Numbered from the stretch's first letter, positions 28,760 to 38,414 are shown. The stretch is DNA of 64,000 nucleotides from Ginsengibacter hankyongi (GCF_008710285.1 NZ_VYQF01000002.1:496001-560000); one strand, 5' to 3'. The notes: generated from the letters alone by a model not told the origin. Numbers and translations: made by a program.

Positions 28760-30058
28760 ATGCTGAAATACCCTCCAAGTAAAAGATGCCTCCAGTATTT
28801 ATTGCTGTCCTCTTTTTTTATTTCCCCCCTTGTTGTTTCGAGCCAGGTAGTTACCGATAGTACTGAAATAAGAGTAAAGGCTGACAGCAATTTTGTAAAA
28901 AAGGAGGATACCGTTTTACGTATCAAAAATTTCACTCCGTATTTTACTCTGCACGTTGATTCCACGCTGGATTATCATTTTGAAATAAACAGGGATCCTC
29001 AGCAGTATTATTGGTATCTTAAAAATTCGCCGGTTGGCCTCAGAATTAACAAAGACAATGGTACATTACATTTTAAGGCCGAAAAATCTTATTTCTTAAG
29101 TGGTAAACTCAAGTATGATAATGAATACAAAGTACGCATGGGTATTCAAAATCTTAACGACCCAAACGATAAGGTAGATACCGTTTTTACCCTGGTATTT
29201 TACAACACAGAAATTATACCTTCCCGGATTAAACCAACGGTAAGCGGTGACCTTATTATTGAGGAAGGTGATACACTTGATTTCAAACTTCAATGCGATG
29301 ATGGAAGTTTCCCGATTGAATCGATAACCTATTTTAGTAGTTCACCCATTCATTCAATTACACCCATTGCTCATTGTGGCGATGATTTTACATGGGAAGT
29401 ACCTTATGATTTTATTAAGGATGATGAAAAGATTGACCAAAAATTGCTGGTGTTAAATTTTATTGGAACTGATAAATTTTTTAATCATGATACGGCAACG
29501 GTAAAAATTACGGTAAAGCAAACTATTAATTATCCGTTCCGGTTAATCCAATACAATAAAATTTCTAAAGACATTGAATCATATATTCTTCAATTAAAAA
29601 GTACTTTTAGAATATTAGACCAGAAAGTGCGGCATACAAAAAATACAAGAACTACTTTCGACCTTACGTCTGCATCTACCGCGCTGGGTGGAACTATTTT
29701 TTCGTCACTACCACATCCAAGTGAACAGACTACTGGTAAAATATTACCGAGTGTAGGAGTTGCACTGGTGCCGGTAAAGGAAGCGGTGGCCCCTTCTAAA
29801 ACTTACGAGCAAAACTCTGCGTCACTTGTGAGAAGTGATATCAAAAGATTGCAATACCTGCTTTCTGACAATATGTTGATTGGTGAAAAAGATCCCGACA
29901 TCGTAAAGAAAACGCAAAAGCTACGAGACGAATTAACACAGGTACAGTTGCAATTAATTGATGTGCCTATAGTGGAAGATAATACTAATAGTAAAGAACT
30001 TGATAAGTATTTCAATAATCCTAAAGTAAGTAAGAAGTACCGTTTAAAAGGGAAATAA
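28760..30058 (+). CDS. Secreted protein with putative Ig/cadherin-like domain
   Basis: A 432-residue exported protein. I place the start at the ATG at 28760 (MLKYPPSKRCLQYLLLSSFF), where a signal peptide ending SSQ begins; upstream in-frame sequence overlaps the preceding gene and looks non-coding. Residues about 50-110 (DYHFEINRDPQQYYWYLKNS...GLRINKDNGTLHFKA) look like a putative Ig-fold, cadherin-type repeat, and a second follows. The C-terminal third is helical with Ser/Thr-rich linkers. No enzyme motif; probably a cell-surface or periplasmic structural protein. Confidence 0.65.
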   Translation: MLKYPPSKRCLQYLLLSSFFISPLVVSSQVVTDSTEIRVKADSNFVKKEDTVLRIKNFTPYFTLHVDSTLDYHFEINRDPQQYYWYLKNSPVGLRINKDNGTLHFKAEKSYFLSGKLKYDNEYKVRMGIQNLNDPNDKVDTVFTLVFYNTEIIPSRIKPTVSGDLIIEEGDTLDFKLQCDDGSFPIESITYFSSSPIHSITPIAHCGDDFTWEVPYDFIKDDEKIDQKLLVLNFIGTDKFFNHDTATVKITVKQTINYPFRLIQYNKISKDIESYILQLKSTFRILDQKVRHTKNTRTTFDLTSASTALGGTIFSSLPHPSEQTTGKILPSVGVALVPVKEAVAPSKTYEQNSASLVRSDIKRLQYLLSDNMLIGEKDPDIVKKTQKLRDELTQVQLQLIDVPIVEDNTNSKELDKYFNNPKVSKKYRLKGK

Positions 30059-30059
30059 A

Positions 30060-31010
30060 TTATTTATGTAAAAATTTCTCAATCACTGGGAATAGTTTTC
30101 CCGGCTCTTCCACCTGTGGATTATGACCTGATTTTTCAAACAACATAAACTGTGCCTGCGGGCAATATTTTTTATATTTTATCATCATTTCGGGGACAGC
30201 AACACGATCATAACGGCCACCATAAATTAGTACAGGCATGGTAAGATTTTTTAAATCCTTCCGGTAATCGAAAGTGCCAATATCGCTGCCGACAATAAAG
30301 TCGCCATCTTTTCCAACCATCTGGTAATATAATTTTGAATTGAAAGAATTTGGATAAGGCTTGCCACCGCGCCCTAAAAAATTATTGGGATTATAAGCAT
30401 ATAAAAAACCATAGGGAACTTTGCCATACAATTCCTGGTGGCGTGGATCACTTGAAACGGCACCTGCTTCTCGTATCTTCATTAACGAATCCCATACTTC
30501 CGGATAATTGGTTTTTATTTCATGATTGCTGTTATCATCATTCTTCTGCCACATAACAAAACTGTGGAATGTATTAGCAAGAATAAGATGCTTTACATGT
30601 GAAGGATATTTTAATGCATAACCTTGCGCAACCAGCCCGCCATATGAATGGCCCAATACATTCAGTTTATCAAAATGCAAAGCGAGGCGGAGGCCTTCAA
30701 TATCTTCAATATCTCTTGCCAGCGAATATTCATTCACATCTTTTGCAGTATCACTTTTGCCTCTGCCAAAAGCATCAAAATAAATTATCTCGTTATCGTT
30801 TGCCAGCGAATCAAACACCCTGTATCCTAGATGAGCACTGCCGGGTCCACCGGGTATTATAATTAATGGATCTCCTTTGCCCACTAAAACTACCCAAAGC
30901 TTTGCCCCGTTAACCGTCACATATTTTCCATCGGTAAAGCTGTCTGGTAATTTTTGTGCATGCACTGAACATTGAAATAAAACAAGAACGATTATTAATA
31001 TTTTTTTCAT
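30060..31010 (-). CDS. Secreted alpha/beta hydrolase, proline-iminopeptidase-like
   Basis: A 316-residue exported hydrolase (signal MKKILIIVLVLFQCSVHAQ from the ATG at 31010). It has the oxyanion HGG-equivalent IPGGPGSAHLG, the nucleophile elbow GHSYGG, an Asp in YGGRYDR, and the catalytic His in KSGHNPQVEEP. PGGPG plus DAFGRGKSD are typical of S33 proline iminopeptidases and relatives. The true substrate could be a peptide or an ester. Its stop is 1 base from the convergent Ig-like gene. Confidence 0.85.
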   Translation of the reverse strand: MKKILIIVLVLFQCSVHAQKLPDSFTDGKYVTVNGAKLWVVLVGKGDPLIIIPGGPGSAHLGYRVFDSLANDNEIIYFDAFGRGKSDTAKDVNEYSLARDIEDIEGLRLALHFDKLNVLGHSYGGLVAQGYALKYPSHVKHLILANTFHSFVMWQKNDDNSNHEIKTNYPEVWDSLMKIREAGAVSSDPRHQELYGKVPYGFLYAYNPNNFLGRGGKPYPNSFNSKLYYQMVGKDGDFIVGSDIGTFDYRKDLKNLTMPVLIYGGRYDRVAVPEMMIKYKKYCPQAQFMLFEKSGHNPQVEEPGKLFPVIEKFLHK

Positions 31011-31078
31011 TCTCTTAAAATTTAAAATTAATAATTGAAGATAAATCGAATGATTGATTTGAAAATGTTCCAATAAAA

Positions 31079-31099
31079 AATCCCCGCTTAGCAGGGATT
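31079..31099 (-). terminator. Terminator, leftward
   Basis: AATCCC (31079-31084) pairs with GGGATT (31094-31099), with an inner GC/GC extension. On the minus strand it is followed by TTTTTT, so it would end the ECF sigma/membrane-protein transcript, 49 bases past the latter's stop. Confidence 0.6.
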
Positions 31100-31147
31100 A
31101 AAAAATACTATAACTTTCACAATGGTTTGGAAATATGTAACCGATAA

Positions 31148-31516
31148 TTATTCAGCCATCGCACCGGGTGAATCTTCTTTGTGCACGCTCCAACGCGAAC
31201 GGCCACACCGATTCTTCCACTCAGCTTTGAATTTTTCTCTCTCCTCCGGCGTCATGGTAGCCAATTTTTCTGCCATCTTATCTCGCCATGCATTATGTTT
31301 TTCGCTGCGCCAGCCACCTCTCCGGCCGAAGCCGCCGAATAATATTTTACTTAATAGCAGTATGCCCAATGCCTGCATAAATGTGATTGTTTTTACACCA
31401 ATTACCGCGGGTAATATTGCATTCCACAATCCCATAACTACTCCGCCAAATAATAATACTGCTGCAATAAAAAATATCACAAACATGAATATTTTTTTAA
31501 ACCCAAATGTTTTCAT
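31148..31516 (-). CDS. Small membrane protein downstream of ECF sigma factor
   Basis: A 122-residue protein with two membrane segments (about residues 8-28 and 35-58), a Gly/Arg-rich turn (FGGFGRRGGWRSEKH) and a charged helix MTPEEREKFKAEWKNRCG. The helix recalls the LTxxQ-like helical segments of Spy/CpxP or periplasmic metal-sensor proteins, but similarity is weak. It follows the sigma factor gene by 79 bases on the same strand and is the obvious candidate for its membrane partner or regulator. Function otherwise unknown. Confidence 0.65.
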   Translation of the reverse strand: MKTFGFKKIFMFVIFFIAAVLLFGGVVMGLWNAILPAVIGVKTITFMQALGILLLSKILFGGFGRRGGWRSEKHNAWRDKMAEKLATMTPEEREKFKAEWKNRCGRSRWSVHKEDSPGAMAE

Positions 31517-31595
31517 TTTTATTTTTTTAATAATGATTTTAAAATTGTTTTCTTTTTTGTTTATATACCTTTCCGGCCTGGGGCCTATCGAAAGC

Positions 31596-32177
31596 CTAAT
31601 AATTCAATAATTCATTTTTCAATACCTGTAATCTTTCTCTTAAATGCAATACTGCGTAGCGCTTGCGGCTGATGAGCGTGGCCAAGCTGACTCCCGTCTG
31701 TGCCGCAATGTCTTTGAAAGCGATTCCATCAATTTCATTTTGCACAAATACATCTCTTTGTTCTGCCGGTAACTCATCAAGAGCTAACTGCAACTCCTCC
31801 CAAAATAAATTGCGTAAATAATCTGTCTCAGGATTGGCATCGGCAGCCAGAAACATTTCCTTCCAGTCAAAACTTTCATCATCGGTTTCTGACGTACCAA
31901 ATACGTCATCAGCCAATGGCAATTTATGTTTTCGATACTTGTCGGTAATTTTATTCCTGGCCACTGTAAACAGCCAGCTCCCTGCCTGTTCTATTGGTTC
32001 CGTGCTTCCCGCAAACTGATAAAAAACATCCTGCAGAATGTCTTCGGCATCTTCGTTCCCCGATACCCGTTGTCTTATAAAACCAAGTAGCCGCCTGCTG
32101 TATGCTTTAATTACTTGTGTAATATTATTTGTTCTCTCAGCGGCCATTTGTGTTGCTATGTTAAATGCATCTTCCAT
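31596..32177 (-). CDS. ECF-type sigma-70 factor
   Basis: A 193-residue extracytoplasmic-function sigma factor. Region 2 contains RRLLGFIRQRVSGNEDAEDILQDVF and the region 2.3-2.4 sequence WLFTVARNKITDKYRKHK; region 4 contains LPAEQRDVFVQNEIDGIAFKDIA and a helix-turn-helix up to RYAVLHLRERL. No FecR-like anti-sigma gene adjoins it; the small two-segment membrane protein downstream may take that role. Presumably it redirects RNA polymerase in response to an envelope signal. Confidence 0.9.
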   Translation of the reverse strand: MEDAFNIATQMAAERTNNITQVIKAYSRRLLGFIRQRVSGNEDAEDILQDVFYQFAGSTEPIEQAGSWLFTVARNKITDKYRKHKLPLADDVFGTSETDDESFDWKEMFLAADANPETDYLRNLFWEELQLALDELPAEQRDVFVQNEIDGIAFKDIAAQTGVSLATLISRKRYAVLHLRERLQVLKNELLNY

Positions 32178-32359
32178 GTATACAGGTAGACGAACAATTT
32201 ATCACTATGTTTTAAAGATGAGAAGAAAGTTATGAAATATGAATGATGAAATACAAAACCAGGTTTATTGATTGCCAATCATTATTATTTTATGTTGAAA
32301 TAAAACATTTTGCGCCCTTATCCGTCTATCTCAATAATATTCACTTAAAAAATAAAAAC

Positions 32360-32755
32360 ATGTACTACAATCAGTCGTGTGCCGCAAAAGGCAATTACGG
32401 AGGCAGGCAACAGCACCTGTCTGTCCGCTCTATGCAACGAGCCGCTGTAAACATTTTCAAAACTGAAAACAGCTATGAAATGCTGGTATTTGCGCCCGGG
32501 CGCATCCGCGAACATTTTAAACTGGATGTAAAGGGCAGTGAGTTGATTATTTCCTACACGCCACCGGAAGGTTTTCCTAAGCAGGAATGGATCAGGCGGG
32601 AGTACAGCCGCGGCGGATTTGAAAGAACTTTTACGCTGGACGAAACCATTGATGCAGGAAATATTTCTGCCAAGTATGTTGATGGTGTTCTGCAGGTAAC
32701 CCTTCCCGTTATACCAGGGAAAGAGTCAGCGAGCCACGAAATAGAAATCAGCTAA
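32360..32755 (+). CDS. Hsp20/alpha-crystallin small heat-shock protein
   Basis: A 131-residue small heat-shock protein: a short N-terminal arm, then the alpha-crystallin beta-sandwich (YEMLVFAPGRIREHFKLDVKGSELIISY ... FERTFTLDETIDAGNISAKYVDGVLQVTLP). The start is the ATG at 32360 after AAAAAATAAAAAC; sequence upstream in frame is unrelated. The usual C-terminal I-x-I anchor is weak. It would hold unfolded proteins in the cytoplasm. A strong terminator follows within 20 bases. Confidence 0.88.
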   Translation: MYYNQSCAAKGNYGGRQQHLSVRSMQRAAVNIFKTENSYEMLVFAPGRIREHFKLDVKGSELIISYTPPEGFPKQEWIRREYSRGGFERTFTLDETIDAGNISAKYVDGVLQVTLPVIPGKESASHEIEIS

Positions 32756-32772
32756 GTTTTACCACAGAGCTT

Positions 32773-32808
32773 AAGGTGATGATCATTCGACCATCACCTT
32801 TTTATTTT
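32773..32808 (+). terminator. Rho-independent terminator after hsp20
   Basis: AAGGTGATG (32773-32781) pairs perfectly with CATCACCTT (32792-32800) around a 10-base loop, followed by a T-rich tail. It is one of the strongest terminators in the window. Confidence 0.88.
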
Positions 32809-32855
32809 ATAAAATTTAGCAAAATCATTTCAACAGCATACTCTAACTTTAGAAT

Positions 32856-33980
32856 ATGAAAACGCTGGCTGTTGTTTTATGCATAATATGCGTTGCTTTA
32901 AGAACACATGCGCAGTATGAAAACGACTATGCGGAGGCAGATAGAATAGCGCTGAACATTCCCGCTTCACAAACCAATTCTACCGCTGATATTGCTGCCT
33001 ACATCAACAAAAATTTTGATACAGATAATAAGAAAGTCCGGGCCATTTACACCTGGGTTATCTCTCACATAAGATACAGCAACGACAGCATCCACCGGGT
33101 TATTTTAAATGAGGACCGTGATCAGTTGGTAACTTTTGCACTTAGAAGAAGAAAAGGCGTTTGCGAAAATTTTGCGGCTATTTTTGACGACATTTGTAAA
33201 AAATGCGGGCTCAGATCTTTTGCGGTTGAAGGCTATACAAAACAAAATAGTTCCGTCGACCGAACATCTCATGCCTGGAATATTGTTTATATTGATAAGA
33301 AATGGTCAGCATACGATCCCACCTGGGATGCAGGGCAATCATCAACGTTTTATCAGCCTGTAAGAACCAATTATTTTATGATTGCTCCGCCTGTTTTTAT
33401 ACAAACCCATATGCCATTCGATCCTATGTTCCAGTTACTGGATTACCCGCTTACTTATAAGGAATTTAATAACGGAAGTATAAGAGCTAAAAACGTCGCG
33501 AAGTATTTTAATTATAACGATTCGATTAATAAATATGAGAAAGATGAGCCACTGGAAAGGTACATAGGTGCCACTGAGAGAATCCAAAATAACGGCGCTG
33601 CTAATAATATGATAAGTACCAAGCTAAGCCAACTACGGCTGGAAATAGAGCTTATTTACCAGGTTAAAGACTCGGTATTATATAATGATGCTATTGCAGA
33701 TTACAATTTTGCAACCAATGAGTTTAATAATTTTATTGCCTACCGGAATAACCAGTTTAAGCCAGAGAAAACCGATGCCCAAATACAATTGCTGTTTGAC
33801 GAGGTTCGCAAGAGCATAGCGGCTGCAAGAAAGAAATTGAAAGAGGTAAACCAATCAAAAGCCAAATTAACGTTAGATACCGGTGATGTAGAATATGCAA
33901 TAAACAAGCTTGATAACCATATGAAGGAACAGGAAGTGTTTTTTAAAAATTACAAAGCGCCAGCTAATAATAAACAATAA
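32856..33980 (+). CDS. Exported transglutaminase-like protein
   Basis: A 374-residue exported protein (signal MKTLAVVLCIICVALRTHAQ). The transglutaminase/protease-like triad is visible: Cys in RKGVCENFAAIF (about residue 107), His in SHAWNIVYID (about 139) and Asp in YDPTWD (about 153). The C-terminal half is a helical, charged extension (residues about 250-370) of unknown role. Such proteins may cut or crosslink peptides in the periplasm; many remain uncharacterised. Confidence 0.85.
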   Translation: MKTLAVVLCIICVALRTHAQYENDYAEADRIALNIPASQTNSTADIAAYINKNFDTDNKKVRAIYTWVISHIRYSNDSIHRVILNEDRDQLVTFALRRRKGVCENFAAIFDDICKKCGLRSFAVEGYTKQNSSVDRTSHAWNIVYIDKKWSAYDPTWDAGQSSTFYQPVRTNYFMIAPPVFIQTHMPFDPMFQLLDYPLTYKEFNNGSIRAKNVAKYFNYNDSINKYEKDEPLERYIGATERIQNNGAANNMISTKLSQLRLEIELIYQVKDSVLYNDAIADYNFATNEFNNFIAYRNNQFKPEKTDAQIQLLFDEVRKSIAAARKKLKEVNQSKAKLTLDTGDVEYAINKLDNHMKEQEVFFKNYKAPANNKQ

Positions 33981-34015
33981 CCATGTTAAATAAAAATCGT
34001 GTAATCCTAAACGTT

Positions 34016-34040
34016 AGGGGTATTAGATCTTATGACCCCT
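34016..34040. terminator. Weak hairpin between convergent genes
   Basis: AGGGGT (34016-34021) pairs with ACCCCT (34035-34040) around 13 bases. It lies between the transglutaminase-like gene and the MFS gene, both of which end here. T-runs are poor, so termination is only a suggestion. Confidence 0.35.
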
Positions 34041-34055
34041 TAATCATCATCCATC

Positions 34056-35258
34056 TCAATAAATTTGCTCGTCATAAGGTAACGGTGGGTTAGACGAAGT
34101 TTGCCGGTTACGTATAAATGGATTGCGCCACGCGGTATAAGCAGATAATACCCCCATTAGAATTAATAATGACAGGCCTTTTGAAAGATTTGATTTTTCA
34201 GCAATAAAACCGATAACAGAAGGGCCGGTCAAAAAACCAATCAACCCACCGGTGGTAACCATAGCATAGCCTTCAACAGTGCTTACACCCGGAATGTTAG
34301 CAGAAGCTCTAAATAAAACAGGCACTATGCAACAGCTTCCAAAGCCAATCATAACATATCCAACAATGGCAATAATTACCGACGGTGTCGTAACGACAAC
34401 CAAAAAGCCAGCCGCGGCTAATAACGCTCCTGCAACTACCACATTTTTACTACCCAGTTTTGAAATCAACATGTCTCCATTTAACCTGCCAAGCGTCATA
34501 GCCACTGAAAATCCTGCATAGCCTAAACTGATCAATGCTTTGGGGGACAACAAAACTTCTTTAAAATAAATAGCACTCCAATCCGCAACGCAACCTTCAG
34601 CCATAAAACTAATCATGCATATAAACGAAATTCCCAAAATTGGTAAGGAGGGTAGTTTAAATGCTGACCGGCTGTGAATAATATCAGTATTGGCTAATAA
34701 ATAATTTTTATTGGAGAGAATAATCATAACGATAATAAATGCAACCATTACAATTTGCCAGCCCGAAGGGATATGAACCGTAAACAATAAAGCAGCAATT
34801 CCTGAACTCAATGCGCCACCCATGCTGTACATTCCATGGCAGGTGGCCATAAAAAGCTTATTGTGTTTTTTTTCCATTAGGTTTACTGTTGCATTGGCAG
34901 AAACACCATTCAGGAAACTCATTCCCCCGAAACAGTAAAGGCATGACCAAAACATAACACGATTAACGGAATTAATCTGTAAGATCATAATACCGCAAAT
35001 AATTATATAGCCGGTTAACATCCATCGGCCTACAGAGACCTTACTGAACACGCGGGAAGATAATATCATTCCTGTAATTGCACCCAATGGCGAAAGCAAT
35101 AATGAAAAGCCGAGAGTACCGTCAGAAAAACCAAGCCTTGCCTTTATGCCAGGAATAGATGCTACCCAAATGCCGAATAACAGGCTTGATGTGGCAAACA
35201 AAAACCCTACTGAAAATGCAGACCTGTTTTTTACAAAAGAAGTAAAATTTTTAACCAT
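34056..35258 (-). CDS. MFS transporter, 12 membrane segments
   Basis: A 400-residue major-facilitator carrier. Hydrophobic segments alternate with short loops across the whole length; the segment 2-3 loop region has SSRVFSKVSVGRWM, and the second half repeats it with LGRLNGDMLISKLGSK. The set resembles YbjJ-type or sugar/drug carriers of Bacteroidota (FAEGCVADWSAIY-like segment present as FMAEGCVADWSAIYFK). Substrate unknown. It stands alone, divergent from the PLP enzyme gene. Confidence 0.85.
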   Translation of the reverse strand: MVKNFTSFVKNRSAFSVGFLFATSSLLFGIWVASIPGIKARLGFSDGTLGFSLLLSPLGAITGMILSSRVFSKVSVGRWMLTGYIIICGIMILQINSVNRVMFWSCLYCFGGMSFLNGVSANATVNLMEKKHNKLFMATCHGMYSMGGALSSGIAALLFTVHIPSGWQIVMVAFIIVMIILSNKNYLLANTDIIHSRSAFKLPSLPILGISFICMISFMAEGCVADWSAIYFKEVLLSPKALISLGYAGFSVAMTLGRLNGDMLISKLGSKNVVVAGALLAAAGFLVVVTTPSVIIAIVGYVMIGFGSCCIVPVLFRASANIPGVSTVEGYAMVTTGGLIGFLTGPSVIGFIAEKSNLSKGLSLLILMGVLSAYTAWRNPFIRNRQTSSNPPLPYDEQIY

Positions 35259-35412
35259 ATTGAGTGAAGAAGAGAAGATGCGAACCTACGGAAAAGTTGA
35301 GTAGCGTTATGTATTTTAATCTGCCGGGAATTGGAGGAACTCTTTTCATTAATGACATAGAGTTCTTTTGCTCTCGTACAAATTATCTACCTTTCTTAAT
35401 CAATTTATTACC

Positions 35413-36705
35413 ATGACCAACCGCAAAAAATTTATACAGCAAATTACTTTAATGGCCGGCGCTTTTTCTGCCAATAGTTTATTTAACCAGGTACATGCAG
35501 AAGAAATTTCAATAGCCAATAAGAAAGTGCAGCATCTTTCTCCAACGGATATAGCTGCAGATGAAGATTACTGGAGTACTATCCAGCAGGCCTTTACCGT
35601 AAGTCCGAATATTATCAACCTAAATAATGGTGGCGTTAGTCCATCTCCACGAGTTGTGCAGGAAGCATTGGACCGTTATAATAAGTTAACCAATGAAGGC
35701 CCTTCTTATTTTATGTGGCGGATTCTTGACCAGGGGAGAGAGCCTTTGCGTGAAAACCTGGCGAACCTTGCCGGGTGCAATAAAGAAGAAATAGCAATTA
35801 ACAGGAATGCAACCGAAGCGCTGAATACTGTAATATATGGATTGGATCTAAAGCCGGGTGATGAAGTTATTGGTACCAAACAAGATTATCCAAATATGAT
35901 TAATGCCTGGAAACAGCGTGCATTAAGGGATGGCATTGTTTATAAACAGACTAGCTTTGATTTCCCGATTGAGAATGATGAAATTATTGTGAAGGCTTAC
36001 GCAAATGCCATCACATCAAAAACAAAAATTATTCATGTAACACATATCATAAATTGGGTAGGTCAAATTATGCCGGTGCGAAAAATATGCGATATGGCAC
36101 ATCGCCATGGCATAGAAGTAATCTGCGATGGAGCGCATTCTTTTGCGTTATTGGATTTTACTATTCCGGATCTTGATTGTGATTATCTCGGCACATCACT
36201 GCATAAATTTTTGAGTGCACCTATTGGCAGCGGCATGATGTTTATTAAAAAGGAAAAGATTGAAAAAATATATCCACTTGTTTGCAGTGATCATCCCAAG
36301 AGTGGCGATATACGAAAGTTTGAGACACTTGGCACACGAAGCTTTCCGATTGAACAGGCGATAGGTGAAGCCATTAATTTTCAAACTGCCATTGGTAATA
36401 AAAGAAAAGAAGAACGTATCAGGTATTTAAAAAATTACTGGGCAGAAAAAGTTAAGGATATTCCTAAAGTAAAACTTCATACCTCATTACAGTCAAAATA
36501 TTCGTGTGCAATTTGCGGCGTTAGTATCGATGGAATAACGCCCGGTGAATTAGACAGCACTTTATTTAATAATTATAAAATTCATACGGTTGGTATTGTT
36601 TGGGAAAATATTAGTTGCGTTCGAATTACTCCGCATGTTTATACGCGCCTGCAGGATTTAGATAAATTAGTTAACGCAATCAGTGAGATTGCTGCAAAGA
36701 AATAA
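35413..36705 (+). CDS. Class V PLP-dependent aminotransferase-fold enzyme, exported
   Basis: A 430-residue class V aminotransferase/cysteine-desulfurase-fold enzyme. The start at 35413 gives MTNRKKFIQQITLMAGAFSANSLF, a Tat-like leader with RKKF instead of RR, which would suit export of a folded PLP protein. NLNNGGVSPSPRVV opens the domain, CDGAHSF holds the PLP-binding Asp, and GTSLHKFLSAP the Schiff-base Lys. Relatives include isopenicillin-N-epimerase-like proteins. The substrate is unknown. Export by Tat is an inference; the twin-Arg is not perfect. Confidence 0.82.
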   Translation: MTNRKKFIQQITLMAGAFSANSLFNQVHAEEISIANKKVQHLSPTDIAADEDYWSTIQQAFTVSPNIINLNNGGVSPSPRVVQEALDRYNKLTNEGPSYFMWRILDQGREPLRENLANLAGCNKEEIAINRNATEALNTVIYGLDLKPGDEVIGTKQDYPNMINAWKQRALRDGIVYKQTSFDFPIENDEIIVKAYANAITSKTKIIHVTHIINWVGQIMPVRKICDMAHRHGIEVICDGAHSFALLDFTIPDLDCDYLGTSLHKFLSAPIGSGMMFIKKEKIEKIYPLVCSDHPKSGDIRKFETLGTRSFPIEQAIGEAINFQTAIGNKRKEERIRYLKNYWAEKVKDIPKVKLHTSLQSKYSCAICGVSIDGITPGELDSTLFNNYKIHTVGIVWENISCVRITPHVYTRLQDLDKLVNAISEIAAKK

Positions 36706-36785
36706 TTCATCGATATTTTTTAACTGAAGGATTGATTTACGAATCATTAGCCGAAAAAATCGGAATGCCAAAATGCGGTGAAGTC

Positions 36786-37379
36786 TTATTGAATCAGCTT
36801 AGCTATTTGCTGCAATGGCAATGTATTTGCCCAGGTCATTACTTGTGTGTCTGTTGTATTCTTAGCGGTAAAAGTTATTAAAGAACTACCAATGGGTAAT
36901 TGAATAGTATAATTCGTTTGACCATTGCTGTTAGTATCCCTGGTTAACTGGCCTTTGTATCCCTGTACTTTTATTATTTTGTTATCTCCGTTCTTACTCA
37001 TCATTCCGCCAAGCAGGGGTGTATTTAAAAAAGCATTTAGGGTAGCTACCATTGGCGAATTACTAATAATAGAAAGATCTACATCATCCGCATTGCCATA
37101 ACTGCGGTGTATTGTGGTGCCAATAAAACCTACGGTAGAAGTTACATTATCATCTTTAATGTTGGCATTAAAAGCATCCATTTTCTGAGGTAACTGCTTC
37201 AACACTTCTTTACCTATTATCATATCAATTTCCTGCATAGCCTGTTGCAAAGCGAAATGCGCATCCTCAAGCTTTCCCGCTGCATAAGATGACTTTGCAT
37301 TGGTAATATCTGCAGTAAAGTTTTGGCCAACGCCTTTCGATCCAATAAATATTAATATAACTATAAATATTTTTTTCAT
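36786..37379 (-). CDS. Secreted protein, paralogue of its upstream neighbour
   Basis: A 197-residue exported protein (signal MKKIFIVILIFIGSKGVGQ). It aligns with the preceding gene's product through ADITNAKSSYAAGKLEDAHFALQQAM, IGKEVLKQLP and the C-terminal VQGYKGQLTRD...LPIGSSLITF region. I see no enzyme motif and know no named family. The ATG is 22 bases from the upstream gene's stop, so the two are an operon that probably arose by duplication. Confidence 0.7.
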   Translation of the reverse strand: MKKIFIVILIFIGSKGVGQNFTADITNAKSSYAAGKLEDAHFALQQAMQEIDMIIGKEVLKQLPQKMDAFNANIKDDNVTSTVGFIGTTIHRSYGNADDVDLSIISNSPMVATLNAFLNTPLLGGMMSKNGDNKIIKVQGYKGQLTRDTNSNGQTNYTIQLPIGSSLITFTAKNTTDTQVMTWANTLPLQQIAKLIQ

Positions 37380-37401
37380 ATAATATTTTTTAAGAAAATA
37401 A

Positions 37402-38175
37402 TTATTGCTCTCCGAGCATTTTTTTGATTCCGTCAATATCAAAAACATTAGCTGCACTCATTACCTCGGCCTCTGTGCCAAAATTGATGCACTCCCAAAC
37501 TATGAGGGAACTTTGTCCTATTGGAACCATCAATGTATATCCCTTCGAGTCATCATATGTTATCAACGCTTTATAACCTTTAACCTTCGTTTGCTTCACA
37601 TTCTGCTTGTCTCCATTTTCGCTGGTTTGCTGGTAAGCGCTGTTGAAATACATATTCACAAAACCTGAGTAGACTCCATTGTTGCCGATAGTTACAGTCA
37701 TTTGCTTATCATCTTTTTTATATACACTTTGAATCGTCATATTATTCCATCCCCACCGTGTACTCATTACTTTGTTCTGCATTGTATCTTTTTGAAGACC
37801 ACTTACGGATTCAGGCAACGACAATAAAATCTGTTTGCCTATTTGCAATTCAATGCCCATTAACGCCTGCTGTATTGAATATCTTGCATCGCTGTAATTA
37901 CCGGAGGCCTGTGCCTGCGTTGCATCGGCTATTTGTTGATTTACGTCCGGTGGTGTGGTATTGGTTAAACCTCCGCCTTTAGTATTGGTTGGCTTACCGT
38001 TGGAGGCATTACCGTTAGGAACCTGGCTGCTGTTGGAGTTGGAATTATTGTTGATATTTTTATTGACAGCATTGTTAACCTTTTCTTTCAGCTTCTTTAG
38101 AAACTGAGCCTGCAACCCGGTATTTATCATGCCGGCAGCCAAAATAACCATCATTATCTTTTTAGGCAATTGCAT
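37402..38175 (-). CDS. Secreted protein with Asn/Ser linker, tandem paralogue
   Basis: A 257-residue exported protein (signal MQLPKKIMMVILAAGMINTGLQAQ). A basic helix (FLKKLKEKVNNAVNK) and an Asn/Ser/Gly-rich linker precede a domain shared with the next gene: ADATQAQASGNYSDARYSIQQAL, IGKQILLSLP, VKGYKALITYD and VPIGQSSLIVW. The shared domain and 22-base spacing indicate local duplication. The FLKKLKEKV opening occurs in other uncharacterised Bacteroidota proteins. Function unknown. Confidence 0.7.
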   Translation of the reverse strand: MQLPKKIMMVILAAGMINTGLQAQFLKKLKEKVNNAVNKNINNNSNSNSSQVPNGNASNGKPTNTKGGGLTNTTPPDVNQQIADATQAQASGNYSDARYSIQQALMGIELQIGKQILLSLPESVSGLQKDTMQNKVMSTRWGWNNMTIQSVYKKDDKQMTVTIGNNGVYSGFVNMYFNSAYQQTSENGDKQNVKQTKVKGYKALITYDDSKGYTLMVPIGQSSLIVWECINFGTEAEVMSAANVFDIDGIKKMLGEQ

Positions 38176-38414
38176 AGTGTTGTTGTTTTAATTTGCGTAA
38201 CTAAATTTATAAATTCAAATGAACACTTGCAAAAAAATCTTTTGAGGGCATTTTGCAACTTGCAATGTTGCTATGACGCTTCGTGGGAAATCTATCCGGT
38301 TATTTCGTTTATAAATTTTAGTTTTAAGAAATAATCATAACCAGGCGCTTGTGTTAACCTTATGCCTTGTAACAATTAGCAATTATTTCAATTAATTAAT
38401 TTAATATTTTATTC

